From Trichopria drosophilae (taxonomy: Eukaryota; Arthropoda; Insecta; Hymenoptera; Diapriidae), in the NCBI GenBank assembly GCA_030407085.1, contig CM059587.1, positions 100,683,001 to 100,747,000 on the forward strand: a stretch of DNA of 64,000 nucleotides. The letters run 5' to 3'. Positions 47,871-59,725 of the stretch are shown here, piece after piece. Position 1 is the stretch's first letter. Every line of letters starts with the position of its first letter. Both the position numbers and the translations under genes were made by a program. The notes under the pieces are model-generated. The model was not told the DNA's origin. It saw nothing but the letters and a program-made list of their open reading frames with translations, and ran no database searches.

Positions 47871-47911
47871 TAATCACGCACTGTTTAGTAACAGTTGGGA
47901 ACGAGCACCTC
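47864..47911 (+). other. 48-nt ratchet-site exon 2
   Basis: A second donor, CTC|GTGAGTTG, starts at 47912, giving an exon of 48 nt, the same length as at site 1. It is open in two frames (VSLITHCLVTVGNEHL and EFNHALFSNSWERAP), the same two phases that are open at site 1. Beyond the first 13 bases the two 48-mers are no more alike than chance, so I do not claim they are duplicated exons. Confidence 0.5.
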
Positions 47912-48133
47912 GTGAGTTGGAGAATATTATTTTGTTATATTTTTTTTAAAGATGAAACATATTTTGGAGTTTCAACGCATGTTTTTCATGATTTTTTTTT
48001 CGTTGATATAAAAATATTAACTAGTTAATCTTAGATTATTAAAATAGTTTTTAAATTATGTTTAATTTACATATTGCAAATTAGAAAATGAACAAACTAA
48101 AACTATAAGTGAGGATTTTATGAAAATTCATAA

Positions 48134-48555
48134 GGTTGTTAGACCTGGGACGTAATATGTTTGGAAAACATTTAATACCATTTCCAATTAATTAATAATA
48201 AAGAAGGCCTGTTCTTAAAAAAAATTGAAACCAACAAAAGTAATATGTTTGTTTTAAAAAAATTACTGTATTTTAACGAGTGAATTTTCGAGAAAAAGAT
48301 TTTACAACTTAACCGCACGATTTTTACAAATTTCGGCCTATTTATTTAAAAAATGTTTTTTAAAAATTAACTGGTGATAAAAAGAAAGTTTGAGTCATTA
48401 ACAAAAATTGTTTAACAAATTATTTTTGTAGGTTTGAGTTATTTTTAAGAACAGTAATGCTTTCTCTCGTCAACAATATTATTAATAATCAAAATGAAAT
48501 TCTTGGTATCGTTATTAAATATTTTTTCCAAATATATTATATTGGTCTAACTATT
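48134..48555. repeat. Diverged, shorter foldback related to 24.9-25.5 kb
   Basis: The left edge is GGTTGTTAGACCTGGGAC. The right edge, TTGGTCTAACTATTATAAT, is its approximate reverse complement, and both match the termini at 24852-25497. The interior shares ACAAAAATTGTTTAACAAAT and GAGTTATTTTTAAGAACA strings with it. No transposase. Confidence 0.5.
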
Positions 48556-50321
48556 ATAATAGAAAAGATCACATATCGGAAGAAAAGGTAACTAGTCGAG
48601 CTACTAAAATTTGGAACTAGTACTGTCCAGAATTTTACATAATATAGAATTATTAGGTAAAACTTGTACTTAATTGACCTTTTTTATCCTTATTAATATG
48701 TTAAATCATTAATATATTTAATCATCTGGTCTTAAAATGTCCAAAATTAATACATCAAAGGTTGGGAATTAAATCTGTAATCTGGTAATCACTGGCTACT
48801 GATTAACGTACTTGAAATATCTCTTTTCTAAATATGTAAATATCATCAATTATAATCGTTGCAAAAGATTAGGGTATGCTCTATTCTAATCTGAAGTCCG
48901 TTTTCCAATTTCGTATTTTTAAATATGGCTACTTAAATAAAAACAGACGGAAAAAGCGAAAAATTGTTCAATAAAACTACAATTTTTATTGCAAAGTAGT
49001 TCCGCAATAGAAATTAAAAAAATTGTCTGGTATGTAGTATATAGAAGTTACCGAAGTCATATTGGATCCGCCATTATAAATTTCCAAAATTTAATAACGG
49101 ATTTGTATTCAGCGACAACAAAAACAATCTACACGAAAATATTCATTGAAATATTTTCGGTAAAATGAAATATTACATGAATCTGAAATGGGGTTCTTCT
49201 AACCTCGAAAAGTTTGCTGATTTTAAATAATACACAAAATTTAATAAATAGACTTGATCTTAGCATGCAGTGTTTTTTGCGGTTGCTGATTATGAATATG
49301 TTGTCAATTTTTCAAAATAAAAAATGTCAGATCCAATATGGCGGTCCACTTTTTAAAAAATTCTTTAATTTTTATCAGATTTGGTATCTTTGGTTTTTTA
49401 AAGTCGCTGATTACGAACTTTTATACGAATATGTGATAAACATTGTTTTTTTTTTTCGAAAATTCAAGATCTGTTTTTAAATTTGACAGCCATATTAGAT
49501 TTGATATTAGTGGTCCTCTGTCATGTTATACATGATAAAAATATTTTCTTCTGTGTAAAAGCAAATTAAATGCTTTCTTTATGAATTAGAAAATTGGTAC
49601 TTTGTCAACGGAATTAGCATTCCTGCTCGGAGATATGAATAAAGTAAATAAAATGGGCACGTGAATTAAACAGAAAGCGAATGGCGAACGTGACAGGGTG
49701 GGGACAAAAACGCACGTGGTACAACGTAATACGGAAGCGCCTTAAGAAGTTTGAATAGCACGAGCTCATGAATAGAGGAACGTGCCGAGACAGTTTGCGA
49801 ATCATGGCGAATTTCTACTCATGTCGTATGGATGCCTCGTCCCGGCACTACTTAAAAAAAATATAAATAATACGTGTTTACGTGTTTTTCACCTGGTTTC
49901 GTAAAAGTCCCGAAGCCGAGCGATGGGAAAGTAAAAGTTTGACCGGCTTGTTTGTACAAAAATTAAATCATTTTATTATCTTCTTCTCTTTATCGCGCCA
50001 GTGATTTCGCCTACTTTTTCACTATATTAGGAGTAGTTTACTAAATTAATCAGATGATTAGATATTCGCCCAGTTTTAGTTATTCCGGCACTAAATTAAT
50101 TCTTCCTTCTTGTGACTCTTGCTTAATACAGTACACACAATTCCATTCGATATTTTCATTGTTTTAAAAAGTTGATTTTATAAAGGAAATTCTGGTCATG
50201 GTTCTAATCGAAAATTAAGTTAAAAATTATTGTATAGTATGAAATAATCATGTAATGGATGCTTAAAGAACTCCTAAAGGGTTTAAAAAACTATTTCATA
50301 AAGAATTAAATGTACAAGAAT
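48556..50321. other. AT-rich stretch with ATGGCGG-type repeat fragments
   Basis: Fragments at about 49055-49125 (CATATTGGATCCGCCATTA, then TTCAGCGACAAC) and 49315-49500 (GATCCAATATGGCGGTCC, then GTCGCTGATTACGAA) are pieces of the 22.2-kb unit. 49600-49980 is less AT-rich. No gene is supported. Confidence 0.45.
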
Positions 50322-50440
50322 ATAATAATAATAATAATAACGGCTTTATTGGCACAATATACATAAATTTACATTGTTCAAGGGGCGAGGCACAGCATTA
50401 AGTGCTGTTTTACAGCCTGACCCAAATATATTATTATTAT
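50322..50440 (-). mobile_element. 5-prime-truncated non-LTR retrotransposon 3-prime end
   Basis: Read on the minus strand, the sequence ends with TTGTGCCAATAAAGCCG followed by (TTA)n. That is a polyadenylation-type AATAAA just before a trinucleotide tail, the hallmark of the 3-prime end of several arthropod non-LTR clades. The upstream part contains the hairpin-like GCTGTAAAACAGCAC. There is no reverse transcriptase; only about 120 bases remain. The clade is not determined. Confidence 0.55.
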
Positions 50441-51594
50441 GAAAATTTAATAAATAATTTATTAAATATAATGGATTCGATGTAAATGTTCAGTTACACA
50501 CATGAAATTTGTTTGTAAAAAAATCTTTTCATTAAATTTAAGTTATTTGAGTGAATGCTCAACAAACATTTCATTACAAATTTTGGCATCTGTAATAATG
50601 GAAATGGTTTATGATGAAGGAATTAGAACTAATTTTGCAACATTTTTGTTTTAATTTTTTCAACTTCTTTCCCTTCTAAAATAAGAAATTGGTAGCCCAT
50701 TATCACTGGAAAAGAAAATTAAATATGAAAATTTTCATTACTGAATTAAATATATTATACTAAAATTAATATAAAATGTTATAGGGGCAAAATAATTTTG
50801 TTAATCATATTGAAAAAAAGTTTAAGTAACCAATTTTTTCAAAAACATTTATGAAACTCGTAGTAAAGTAGTAGGAATAATAATAAAGAAAAAACCACAC
50901 TAAAAGATAACATAAGATTTGAATATCTCTGCATATATTTAAATAAATTCTTTTTTAGAACAAAAATAGTTTCCACAATGAGAACAAGGTGACGGAAACA
51001 CGCGCATAACACGATCTCGTGACTAAATCTAGAATACGGAATACAAATCGGGAGAAAAACAAAATGATAAATTTATACGAAGGAAACAATTAGTCTACGT
51101 AAAAAAAATACAGTTGTAAAAAAGGTGTACAGTTATTTCCAAAAACTGCATAATACGAGATACATTATTTCATTAAAATAAATATTTTTTATATCAAAAT
51201 TAAAATTGTACTCTATAAAAAGAAAGAAAAATATAAGATGGAAAAAAATAGGTGCTAAACATTAATATCTATACGTTTAGACTAAGGACAGGCATCACCA
51301 GATAGTTCGCAATGCTATCTTAGATATTACACCTTACTATCTTGATGTTTATATGATTTCTCACATTGGAATACCTCAGATATTTATAAATATCACGTCA
51401 ATAATGGTTGGACTAGAAGATAGAACTATCGCCAAAAATTAAATTTCAAAATGGCGACCAAGAATGCCTGCTACAGTCAATTTTTGTTCTTAAATCATAG
51501 TCGTATATACCGAGGGACTAACCCGAATGTAATCACTTCAGACTTACTTCCCTGATTCATTTGGGGTCGTTGACTCCAAATTTGAAGTTAGTTT
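50441..51594. other. AT-rich non-coding stretch
   Basis: Nothing supported apart from one CAAAATGGCGACCAAG motif near 51450. Confidence 0.45.
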
Positions 51595-51785
51595 TCAAAA
51601 ATTGAAAATGGTAGATCCAATATGGTAAAACGTATTTACTAGAATCAAACGAAATTACTTCATTCTTGGTCCTTAGTGGTTTTTTGAGGTCGCTGATTCC
51701 GGATCTGCCATTTTGAATTTTTGAAAACTAACATCAGATTTGAACTCAACAACCCCAAAAACCGCCGGGTAACAATTGTTAAGTG
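51595..51785. repeat. ATGGCGG-type repeat, two facing fragments
   Basis: AAAATGGTAGATCCAATATGG near 51606 (in part), then TTTTTTGAGGTCGCTGATTC, then CTGCCATTTTGAATTTTTG and CATCAGATTTGAACTCAAC. The two halves face each other around the GTCGCTGATTC box, giving an imperfect inverted repeat. Confidence 0.5.
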
Positions 51786-53029
51786 ATGTCATTCGGGTCA
51801 ATCGATTCAATATATGCGGGTATGATGTTGAAAAAAAAATCGACTTTAGTAAGCATTTTTGTGTCGTTATTTTGAAATATAATTTTTTATATTTTCGATA
51901 GAATCATATCGAATCAGTTCCTAAGTATCAATTATCAAAATCTAAGCTCTTGCGAGAATCGGCGAACATAGCGCATCTGTCGGGTACGTAAAGTACTGTC
52001 GCCGTTTTTATTGAGGGGTTATAACTTTTTTTTAAAACATACTCAAAAATCAAGGCTTTTTTGTGAAACTCCGATATATTTATTCGGTAGCTGAAGGGTG
52101 AAAAATTACTAGTATTCGCTATTAGATACTTGAGTAAAATACAGTCAAAACAATTTTCGTTTTATTACTGTACACGACTCAACATTTTCCTAGAAAATTC
52201 CTGGATAGACTTGCAGTATGAACAAAATTGCCGTTTTTTTCTGATAAAAATGGCTATAAGTTCTTGGAAGTTTTACTATTTAGATAGTAAAGAGTAAACA
52301 AATTATAAAAATCGAACAATTTTTACCAAAAATAGTGGCAAATCATCTGCACAAAAAAAATATTTTCATTTTGATACTTTTTGAGGTCGATCCAATATCG
52401 TAGGATATAACAATCAATTTGTTTCTTAACATTCAAATATTGTATCTACTTTTGTGCATAGTTTAAGTAGAATGCCAATATTCTAATAGTTTGAAAACAT
52501 TTTAGTTTTTTAACCATTTTTTTTCAAATTTTACGCTATGATGGAATTCCTGATATTTAAAACTCATTTTTGTCAAGTAACCTGCAAAATAGTAGGATAT
52601 GTACCTAGAAATTTTTTTTTACTTTGCTATTCATACTAAAAACTTGTTTGAAAATAATTTTAAAAAATGTTAGGCAATACTAGCTTAAGACACCTTACTT
52701 GAGGTCACATTTACTATCTAATAGTTTACTGTATAAAATTGTGATATTGTACATGTTGAAAAAACTATGGTAAAAGATGCTAGAAATTCTGTCATTGCCA
52801 ACAAATTTCATCAATTTTTCCATCATGAACTTCACCATCATGGTCAGTTTAATCTAGCCTCGTCCATAAACGAAACCTAGTCAAGTGCCCTTTCAATGTG
52901 ACAGTGATTGGATCTCACTCCATAATGAAAATAGTAAATCAACAAAATGAAGTCCTGCTAAGAACCAATGAGTAACTAAGGATTGGAATCCCATCATTAC
53001 TTGCGTGCGTGTTGGTGAATTGTTAACAA
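51786..53029. other. AT-rich non-coding stretch
   Basis: TACTATTTAGATAGTA near 52270 is a small palindrome, similar to TACTATTTAAATAGTA near 10107. No gene. Confidence 0.4.
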
Positions 53030-53440
53030 ACACGAAATCCATCTTCTGGTAAAATGTCGCGGGGAAATTGAACCATTGATTTTTACGGAAGGTCAACCTC
53101 GACACTTGACTTCCATCAATCCTACAGGATTTTCATCAACGACAGTACCGTTCCTTGTTCTTTCCCTGATGCGACCCCTGAGTCGCCCCGCGAATCGTCA
53201 ATCACTCGATTGTCAAAGCGTCCACTCCTTGTCCGAGTCTGATTGGACGAAGGAAGATCTGCGATTTCGTTTCGCTGCATATATGTCGTCATTCGAGAGT
53301 TTCTCAAATCGTTTTCTCCTTTGGAATAAACACAATTTCATCCCGGCGGGAAGTCGAAAAAAAATCTCTTGTGTGACCACAACGGGACTTGTTTCACTTA
53401 AGAAATCTTATGCGAACTAGGATTAAAAATTTCTTTTCAA
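53030..53440. other. GC-richer patch, ORFs not supported
   Basis: Plus frame 53076-53420 and minus frames overlap here. None has a recognisable domain or flanking splice pair. A pyrimidine tract ending in ATTTCAG lies at about 53444-53450, with no donor soon after. Confidence 0.3.
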
Positions 53441-56400
53441 AACATTTCAGGAGCAAAACATGATAAACATGTTTGTATTGCTTTTTTCAGAATTTTCAAT
53501 GATTTTTACTGAAATTTCGTGTGGTATTCTGTGTTTCCATTAGCGTTATAAAGTATTTATCCAACATCGTATTTTCAGTAAAAAAACATATGTTTTAAGG
53601 AGAATTTTTAATGAATTATTATTTTAAAGCTATTTTATACATTTTTTCTGAATGTACAGCAAGTTTCATAGGGATTGGTTCAAAATTGACTAAGAATTGG
53701 CAAGAATAAAATGTATATGTGACAACGTCAACTGCGTACTAAGGAAATTTATTCCTGTGAGTTCTCGCTCATTTTTAAACCGATTTCGCTAAAATTTTCA
53801 TAAAAAATATATAAAATCGATTTTAACTTCAATTAAGTTTAGTTTGTGTTTAAGTTACACATTTTAAGTTAGAAATTTACATTACCAACCAAGACGTCTT
53901 ATCTGCCTCTTAATTACTAAACAACCTTTAAAATATACAGAGAACGATATTTTGAATTTCGTATCAATTCTTTTGCTTTTTACAATTTCTAGATTTACTA
54001 GATTTAGACCCTTTTCATTCCAATTTATTCATTTTTTATAGGCATTTTTTGACTGCTATTAACAAAAGATCTATACCTAAAAGTACCAAATTACATTTTG
54101 AAAATTCAAAATTTGAATCTTCATATTCCCCAGTTGCTTGATTATTGGATTCATAGTAGGAATATGTATCGTGTGCGATTAATATAATCAAAAGTCGAGT
54201 CACGACGCTTTCTTATCATAGTCAATGGTGGGCGGAAATCACTGGAGACACAGGCAAAACGGGTTACGAAACCCCCTTTAATCCTTCTCTTCCCCTGTGA
54301 CTTGTAATGGGAAGTCTTTACGAGAAATCGTAGATCCAATTTGCAAAAGTTCACCAGGAACGAAGAGAGGCACGAAAGAAGGTACAAAAGAATGAAATAT
54401 GGTGGAATGTACATGGGGAAGCCTGAAAAGAATCGAGGAGGAAATGAGAAATTGATCGATCCGAACAGACAGGATAGAAAGTTTTTTAATTTTTTGAAAA
54501 ATCAAAAATGTTTCTAAAAATGTGTTTCCTTTCACTACAAGAAATCATTAAAAAAATATGATGAACAATGTTAATAAAATTAAAAATAGTGCAAAATTAC
54601 GAATAATTTTTTCATTCGTTTTTAAATAATTGAAAAATTGAAAAATCTTGAATTTTTTCGATAAAACAATAACAATAGTTCTTGTTTCTGAACAATTCAG
54701 ATTTCTTATAATTTTTTGTAATAATGAAAAAATCCATAAAAATGTTATTATAAATGTTGATCTATATTTTTCAATTAAAAAATCTACTTTTATTTTTCAG
54801 AAAAATCTAGAAAAAGTTACTAAAAAATCATTTGAAACAAACTTTCATAAAAGTATTTTGTTAAAACTGCAAATCGCAACCTTTTTAAAAAAGAATAGAT
54901 AAATTTAGAAATAAACAAACACCACAAACTGCGATATTTGTACCGTTTTTTTGTTATTTTTATTGGTGTAATGTTATACAATATTTTTCAGTGATATTCC
55001 CACAGCGTAAATATGCACATACAAAACGTTCCAGATTATTTTACTCAGTGCGAAATGAAAAAAAGTATATCACAGGAGAAGTCTTTTTCCCAAAAGTCCC
55101 CCATGTGCATTAAATATTCATAGAATCGCTGGTAATATAGCGAAAATGACGTGACACGTAATGGCGTATATCAACGTAAATTTTTCGTTTACTTTCTTGT
55201 CTACCAATTCAGACGCTTAGGTATAAAATAACTATTTTATTCTTTTTTTTTTTAAATGGCGTTAAAACTCATGCGAAAAGTACATTTTTGATCGGGCTTA
55301 TAGTTTGAAAGATTTAATTATATTTAGCTGAAACAATCCCACCCTTTTCCCCAAGATCAAATTTGATATATTTTCAGGAAAATGAAAATAATTTTTGTTC
55401 ATTTTTTTTTAATTCTTACGAGCGCAAAAATTGAGAAATTTGTGTTATTGAATATACTTTTTGTTGAATATAAATATCACCTCATGGCAAAAATAGAAAC
55501 TAAAATAGAAAATAGTACTCAAATTTCAGTTAATTCAGCAGTCAGAGTCTCAAAAACAACAAACAAAAATTTTTTTGCATACCACCTCCAATCCAGAAAA
55601 GTATTTCGAAATTAGTTTTCATCTTCTAAATTACTTGCATATTATTAGGGTTGAAAGTATTACTTGATTTTTAATTGTCATTAAAAATTGTGTACTAAAC
55701 AATGGAATAATAATGATAATACATTAATACAAAAATTTAGTACGAAAAAAGTTTATAATTTAAAAGAAAAAAATCCAGATGCACAACATTTTTTAAAACG
55801 TTTTATGTGGTTAAAATTGAAAATATTCGATGAAAAATATATTCGATAAAAAAATTTCATTAAAATTTTTCAAAAAATGATTTTTTCTGTTATTTCTATG
55901 CTAAAAACTGTACAAGAAAATGTAAGTACAAGCTTATGTTTTATAATATTTTTGTCTTGTATTTTCCCTCGATTCTGTTACTTTCTTCAAATTATAGACG
56001 AAAAAAATGATTTTTTCTAACATTCATGACTGAACTTTTTTGAAGCCAAGATTGAAAATTTTCATTGTTTTTTTCGGAACAGTTACAAATAATTTTTCTT
56101 TTGTTTCTACAATTTAACATCAAAATTTTATTAACAGAACATTTTTTTCCTCAACAGAAATTTTGTTATTTTTTGATATAATACAGCGACGTTACAAATG
56201 TAAATAGTTATAAAAAATTACCAAAAAAATGTTTATACACAAATACAAACTTTTTCTCCAACAAAAAATGACCATATGGTAATAACATCTCTGAAAACAT
56301 TCCGATAAAACCGTTCGTAGTAACCGTTGAACGAAAAATCTTCGACCTGGCAAATATTCCCATGAAAACGAATGGAAAATGGCACATCGACGAAAAAGAC

Positions 56401-58172
56401 GCAAAGGGGCGTAAGGTTTTATCATTCGGACGCGACAGGCATTTGCATGTACGTCGTAAAAAAAAAAAAAAATAGCGTGACGTCCGTCGCGCAATGTGTT
56501 GTGCCACCCTCCGCGAGAATGAACGTGGGGTGAAGCCGCTCCCTTTAATAAAATAATAAGAGGGTTACTGTATACGTCGAATGTAGATAAATAAAACATA
56601 AATACGTAATACGTCGTAATTGTGATTATATAGTATTTTTCAATTAAATTTTTGTTCCGATGTCGATGAATTGTAGAGGAGAAAAGGAACCGAATCGTTA
56701 CGTAATGCGAACTTTTTGCTGAAAAATGATCCTATTGTTTTGTAAGGGACGTAATCGGAAAATCAAGCAGTTACTTGCATTTTAATTAAATAATTCTCGT
56801 ATTTGTAACGATTTTAACGGAAATTGACAGCATACGGAAAAATAAAGAATAAGATGAATAATTGATATAAATTATTGACGTATCAGCTTTGTTTATTACA
56901 ACCCATTGTTGTTGTTTGCACCTAATTGGACTTCAGTGTCTCTTAAAACCAAAGCCATGAATTTTTGAGTTGATTTCGTATTTTTTTCTAGTCCTGAATA
57001 ACAAAAAAGCTCGGCAAAAATCGATCAAAAAATTGGTTATTTCTGCTTCATTTATTGGTTCGAAATCAATAAAGAACAAATAAATACCTGCTCATTTTTT
57101 TAAGACACTCGTGTTTTACGTTTCACTAGTAAATTGCGTAAATAGTAACCTGTGTAACTAGTAACTAATTTAACTGTAGTAACTAGTGGTTTCTAGGCTT
57201 CTTTTTCTTATTTTATTAGGATTATTTCTCTCTTTGTATTTCTTTAACCTTTAGGCCCTTAGGCCTTTAAATGCGTTTGCTTCATTTTTTTTTCAACTTG
57301 ATATTTTTGTTTTCTATATTTAATTTATCTTGCTGTTATTAGGGAAGTAAAATTTAAAACTTATTTTTTTTTAATAGTATTCTAAGACTGTCTTTAAAGT
57401 CATAATCGATAAGATTAATCACATTAATCTTATATCTGCCCCGAAAAGTCAGAGACTTGCCAGCAGCTGCGAGTTTCTGTACTAATTTAAAATTTAAAAG
57501 TTAGGTTGATTTTGGATCCATTTTAGTTATTTTCCTGCTTGAGTATCGGCGAGTTAGTACAGAATAATTATTTTTAATTATCTCAGATTATTTTCAACTA
57601 ATCCACTAAAATTTTCTGTATAAACTACTAACCTCTTTCGTACAATAAACGGATAATAAACATTACAAAAATGCTTGATTTTTTTATTAAAAAAAGAATA
57701 GTACATTTTTTCCTAATGAAACTGTGATCTTAAATTACTAAGATAATATAATTTCATATTGTGTATTAAAAAAAATTTTTTAGATAATTCTCAGATAAAT
57801 TGACGCTGAAATGGTCCTCTGTCAGCGTTCAAAAAATCAGCCTTAATTTTCTGCATGTAGTACATACGCGACGATGTTTTCTTTCTCATTTATAATAATA
57901 TCATGTATTTTGTTATAAAAATTAATATTATAAAAGCTAAAAACGCTCACAATCAATAAACCATATGAAAATCACTGTAGATCAGAATATAGATCAGAAT
58001 ATAACAAAAATATGAAAGTTGAAGATTTCTGCCTGCCCATCAACATAACCTTTATTTTGTTTACATCTCCACGTGTACACCAAAGACATAATATTGACTA
58101 AATGTGAGGTTACCTGTTCGCACCTAAATTATTTAGTAAATTGAAGTACATTTTAGTTCCCACTAAACCATG
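53441..58172. other. AT-rich stretch without a supported gene
   Basis: Less AT-rich patches occur at 54160-54430 and 56270-56600. A run of 14 or 15 A lies near 56458-56472. A perfect hairpin, ATAAGATTAAT/ATTAATCTTAT with loop CAC, occupies 57409-57433. Remaining sequence is A/T-rich with only chance frames. Confidence 0.4.
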
Positions 58173-58263
58173 ATCCCGAGTAGTAATTGATTAAGGCCCT
58201 GATCAGGCGTGTAATGCTGTTGTTAGGCCCTTATCGGGGCCTTAATAAATTTCTACTTGGGAT
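58173..58263. repeat. 91-bp foldback (MITE-like)
   Basis: The left end reads ATCCCGAGTAGTAATTGATT and then AAGGCCCTGAT. The reverse complement of the right end reads ATCCCAAGTAGAAATTTATT and then AAGGCCCCGAT. Arms are about 31 bases with five differences and no gaps. The centre is unrelated. Coding is impossible at this size. Confidence 0.7.
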
Positions 58264-59615
58264 AATAATCAAATAATATTTAGTTCATATTACTACAGTT
58301 TTTTTCTTGGGGTATCATCGTCTCTACACCTAAAATACGACGTTTTATGAGATAAATTTCTTGTGCTGGGTAAAAGACATTTTTCTGTGATTAAAATGGG
58401 AATTAAGCATTAAACAAAATTCAGAAATTCGTGGTGGGGGAGTAAAGTTCCTCCAAATGTCCACAAAATGGCAGTTTCTAAAAATAACAAAACTGAAGAT
58501 TTTCTGTGATGATTAACGAATATCTGAAAACGAAATCGAAAAAATGCGTGACAAATACTTTTGCGTATTTTGCGGTCAGAATATGAGAAAACAGTGGTGG
58601 AGGAGTCCCTCCTATTTTTAGGGACCACCAAATATGTCAAACGACACGCGGGCCACAAGATCGCATCGCATGCGACGTTATCGCACGTAGACATTTACGA
58701 CCATTGTTCGGGGTCTGCGCGTTGGAAATCGTGACGTGGGTTTTTCACGTAAAAAACATGCTGATTCCTTGCCCTTCGACTTATATTATCGAATTTGAAG
58801 GGAGGCGAAAGCTTCACTCTTACTTTGTTGTAAGGTGAAATGGAGCGACGATCGCTTCCTATTTATTTTTGGAACTGAAATGTGTTTACGAAGTGTAACT
58901 TGGTCGCGGACATTCGAAAGGTCGTCGAATTTTTAAGATGGGTTCTTTGTTTTTTTATTTTGTATCTGAACACTTCATGAGTCACGAATATTTTGGGTGA
59001 ATATGACGGTTATGAGGCATGATGTGAGAGATTAGTGTCAAATGATGTTTCCAAGTGCACGATGTTGAATGGAACCATCAGAGGGACATTATGATGATGT
59101 AAGATTATGATTTTGGCAAGTAATGATGGAAGGATAATGATTTTGGATGAAAATGTCATGTATTGAAGTTGATATTTGCTGAGGACCATGAACTATATAT
59201 AGGTAACATCCTGGCACATGTACGATTTCGAATGATGTATGGTGACGAATGCCAAAATTCCTCAACGTTGTCATTTAAAACGTCGACATTATTCACAGAT
59301 TCGGATTTGTCATATTTTTCAAATATTTATCACCATCAATCTGTATTTTTAAAAATTAATTTTAAAAATAAATATTAAAATGCCTCGAATACGGAAATTT
59401 CATAAATTTCGAAAAAGGAGGCTAAAAATTCTTCTGGAATCAAAACCAGAAGTTCTCTGCATTTACCATCTTTACGAACTGTAATCGTCATATAAGAATT
59501 TTAATTAATTATTCACAGACTTTGTTAAAAAAGTCAAAAGTACAATTCGCACTTCTGAAGGAGTAAATCTCCACTGATAACCAACAAAAATTGGCTTCAA
59601 AAGCGTATAACTTGT
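58264..59615. other. Non-coding stretch
   Basis: 58630-58960 is GC-richer. 59000-59260 is rich in ATGATG/GACAT words related to those at 39.0 kb. No exon is supported. Confidence 0.4.
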
Positions 59616-59725
59616 AGCCGCCATATTGATTTTTGAAAATGTGACATCAGATTTGTATTCAGCGACTTAAAAACCTATAGTATACCAAATTTCATGTAAA
59701 TTCATTGAAAACTATGGAAGTTAGA
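59616..59725. repeat. ATGGCGG-type repeat fragment
   Basis: GCCGCCATATTGATTTTTG, then TGACATCAGATTTGTATTCAGCGAC (shown in part), then an AT-rich tail. Same order as one unit of the 22.2-kb array. Confidence 0.5.

Noticed and set aside
33834..47911. Assigning the ladder to Ultrabithorax because of its recursively spliced microexons
   Set aside because: Exon lengths (45/48/48 nt) and peptides do not match those I know, and no homeobox or exon 1 is in the window. Only the architecture is analogous.
33834..47911. The two 48-nt exons as duplicated, mutually exclusive copies
   Set aside because: Ungapped comparison gives about 20 of 48 matches, concentrated in the first 13 bases constrained by splicing; the remainder is near chance.
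56192..56599. 135-codon minus-strand frame, the second longest in the window
   Set aside because: It runs through a poly-A tract read as poly-Phe, overlaps another frame and has no recognisable domain or splice boundary.
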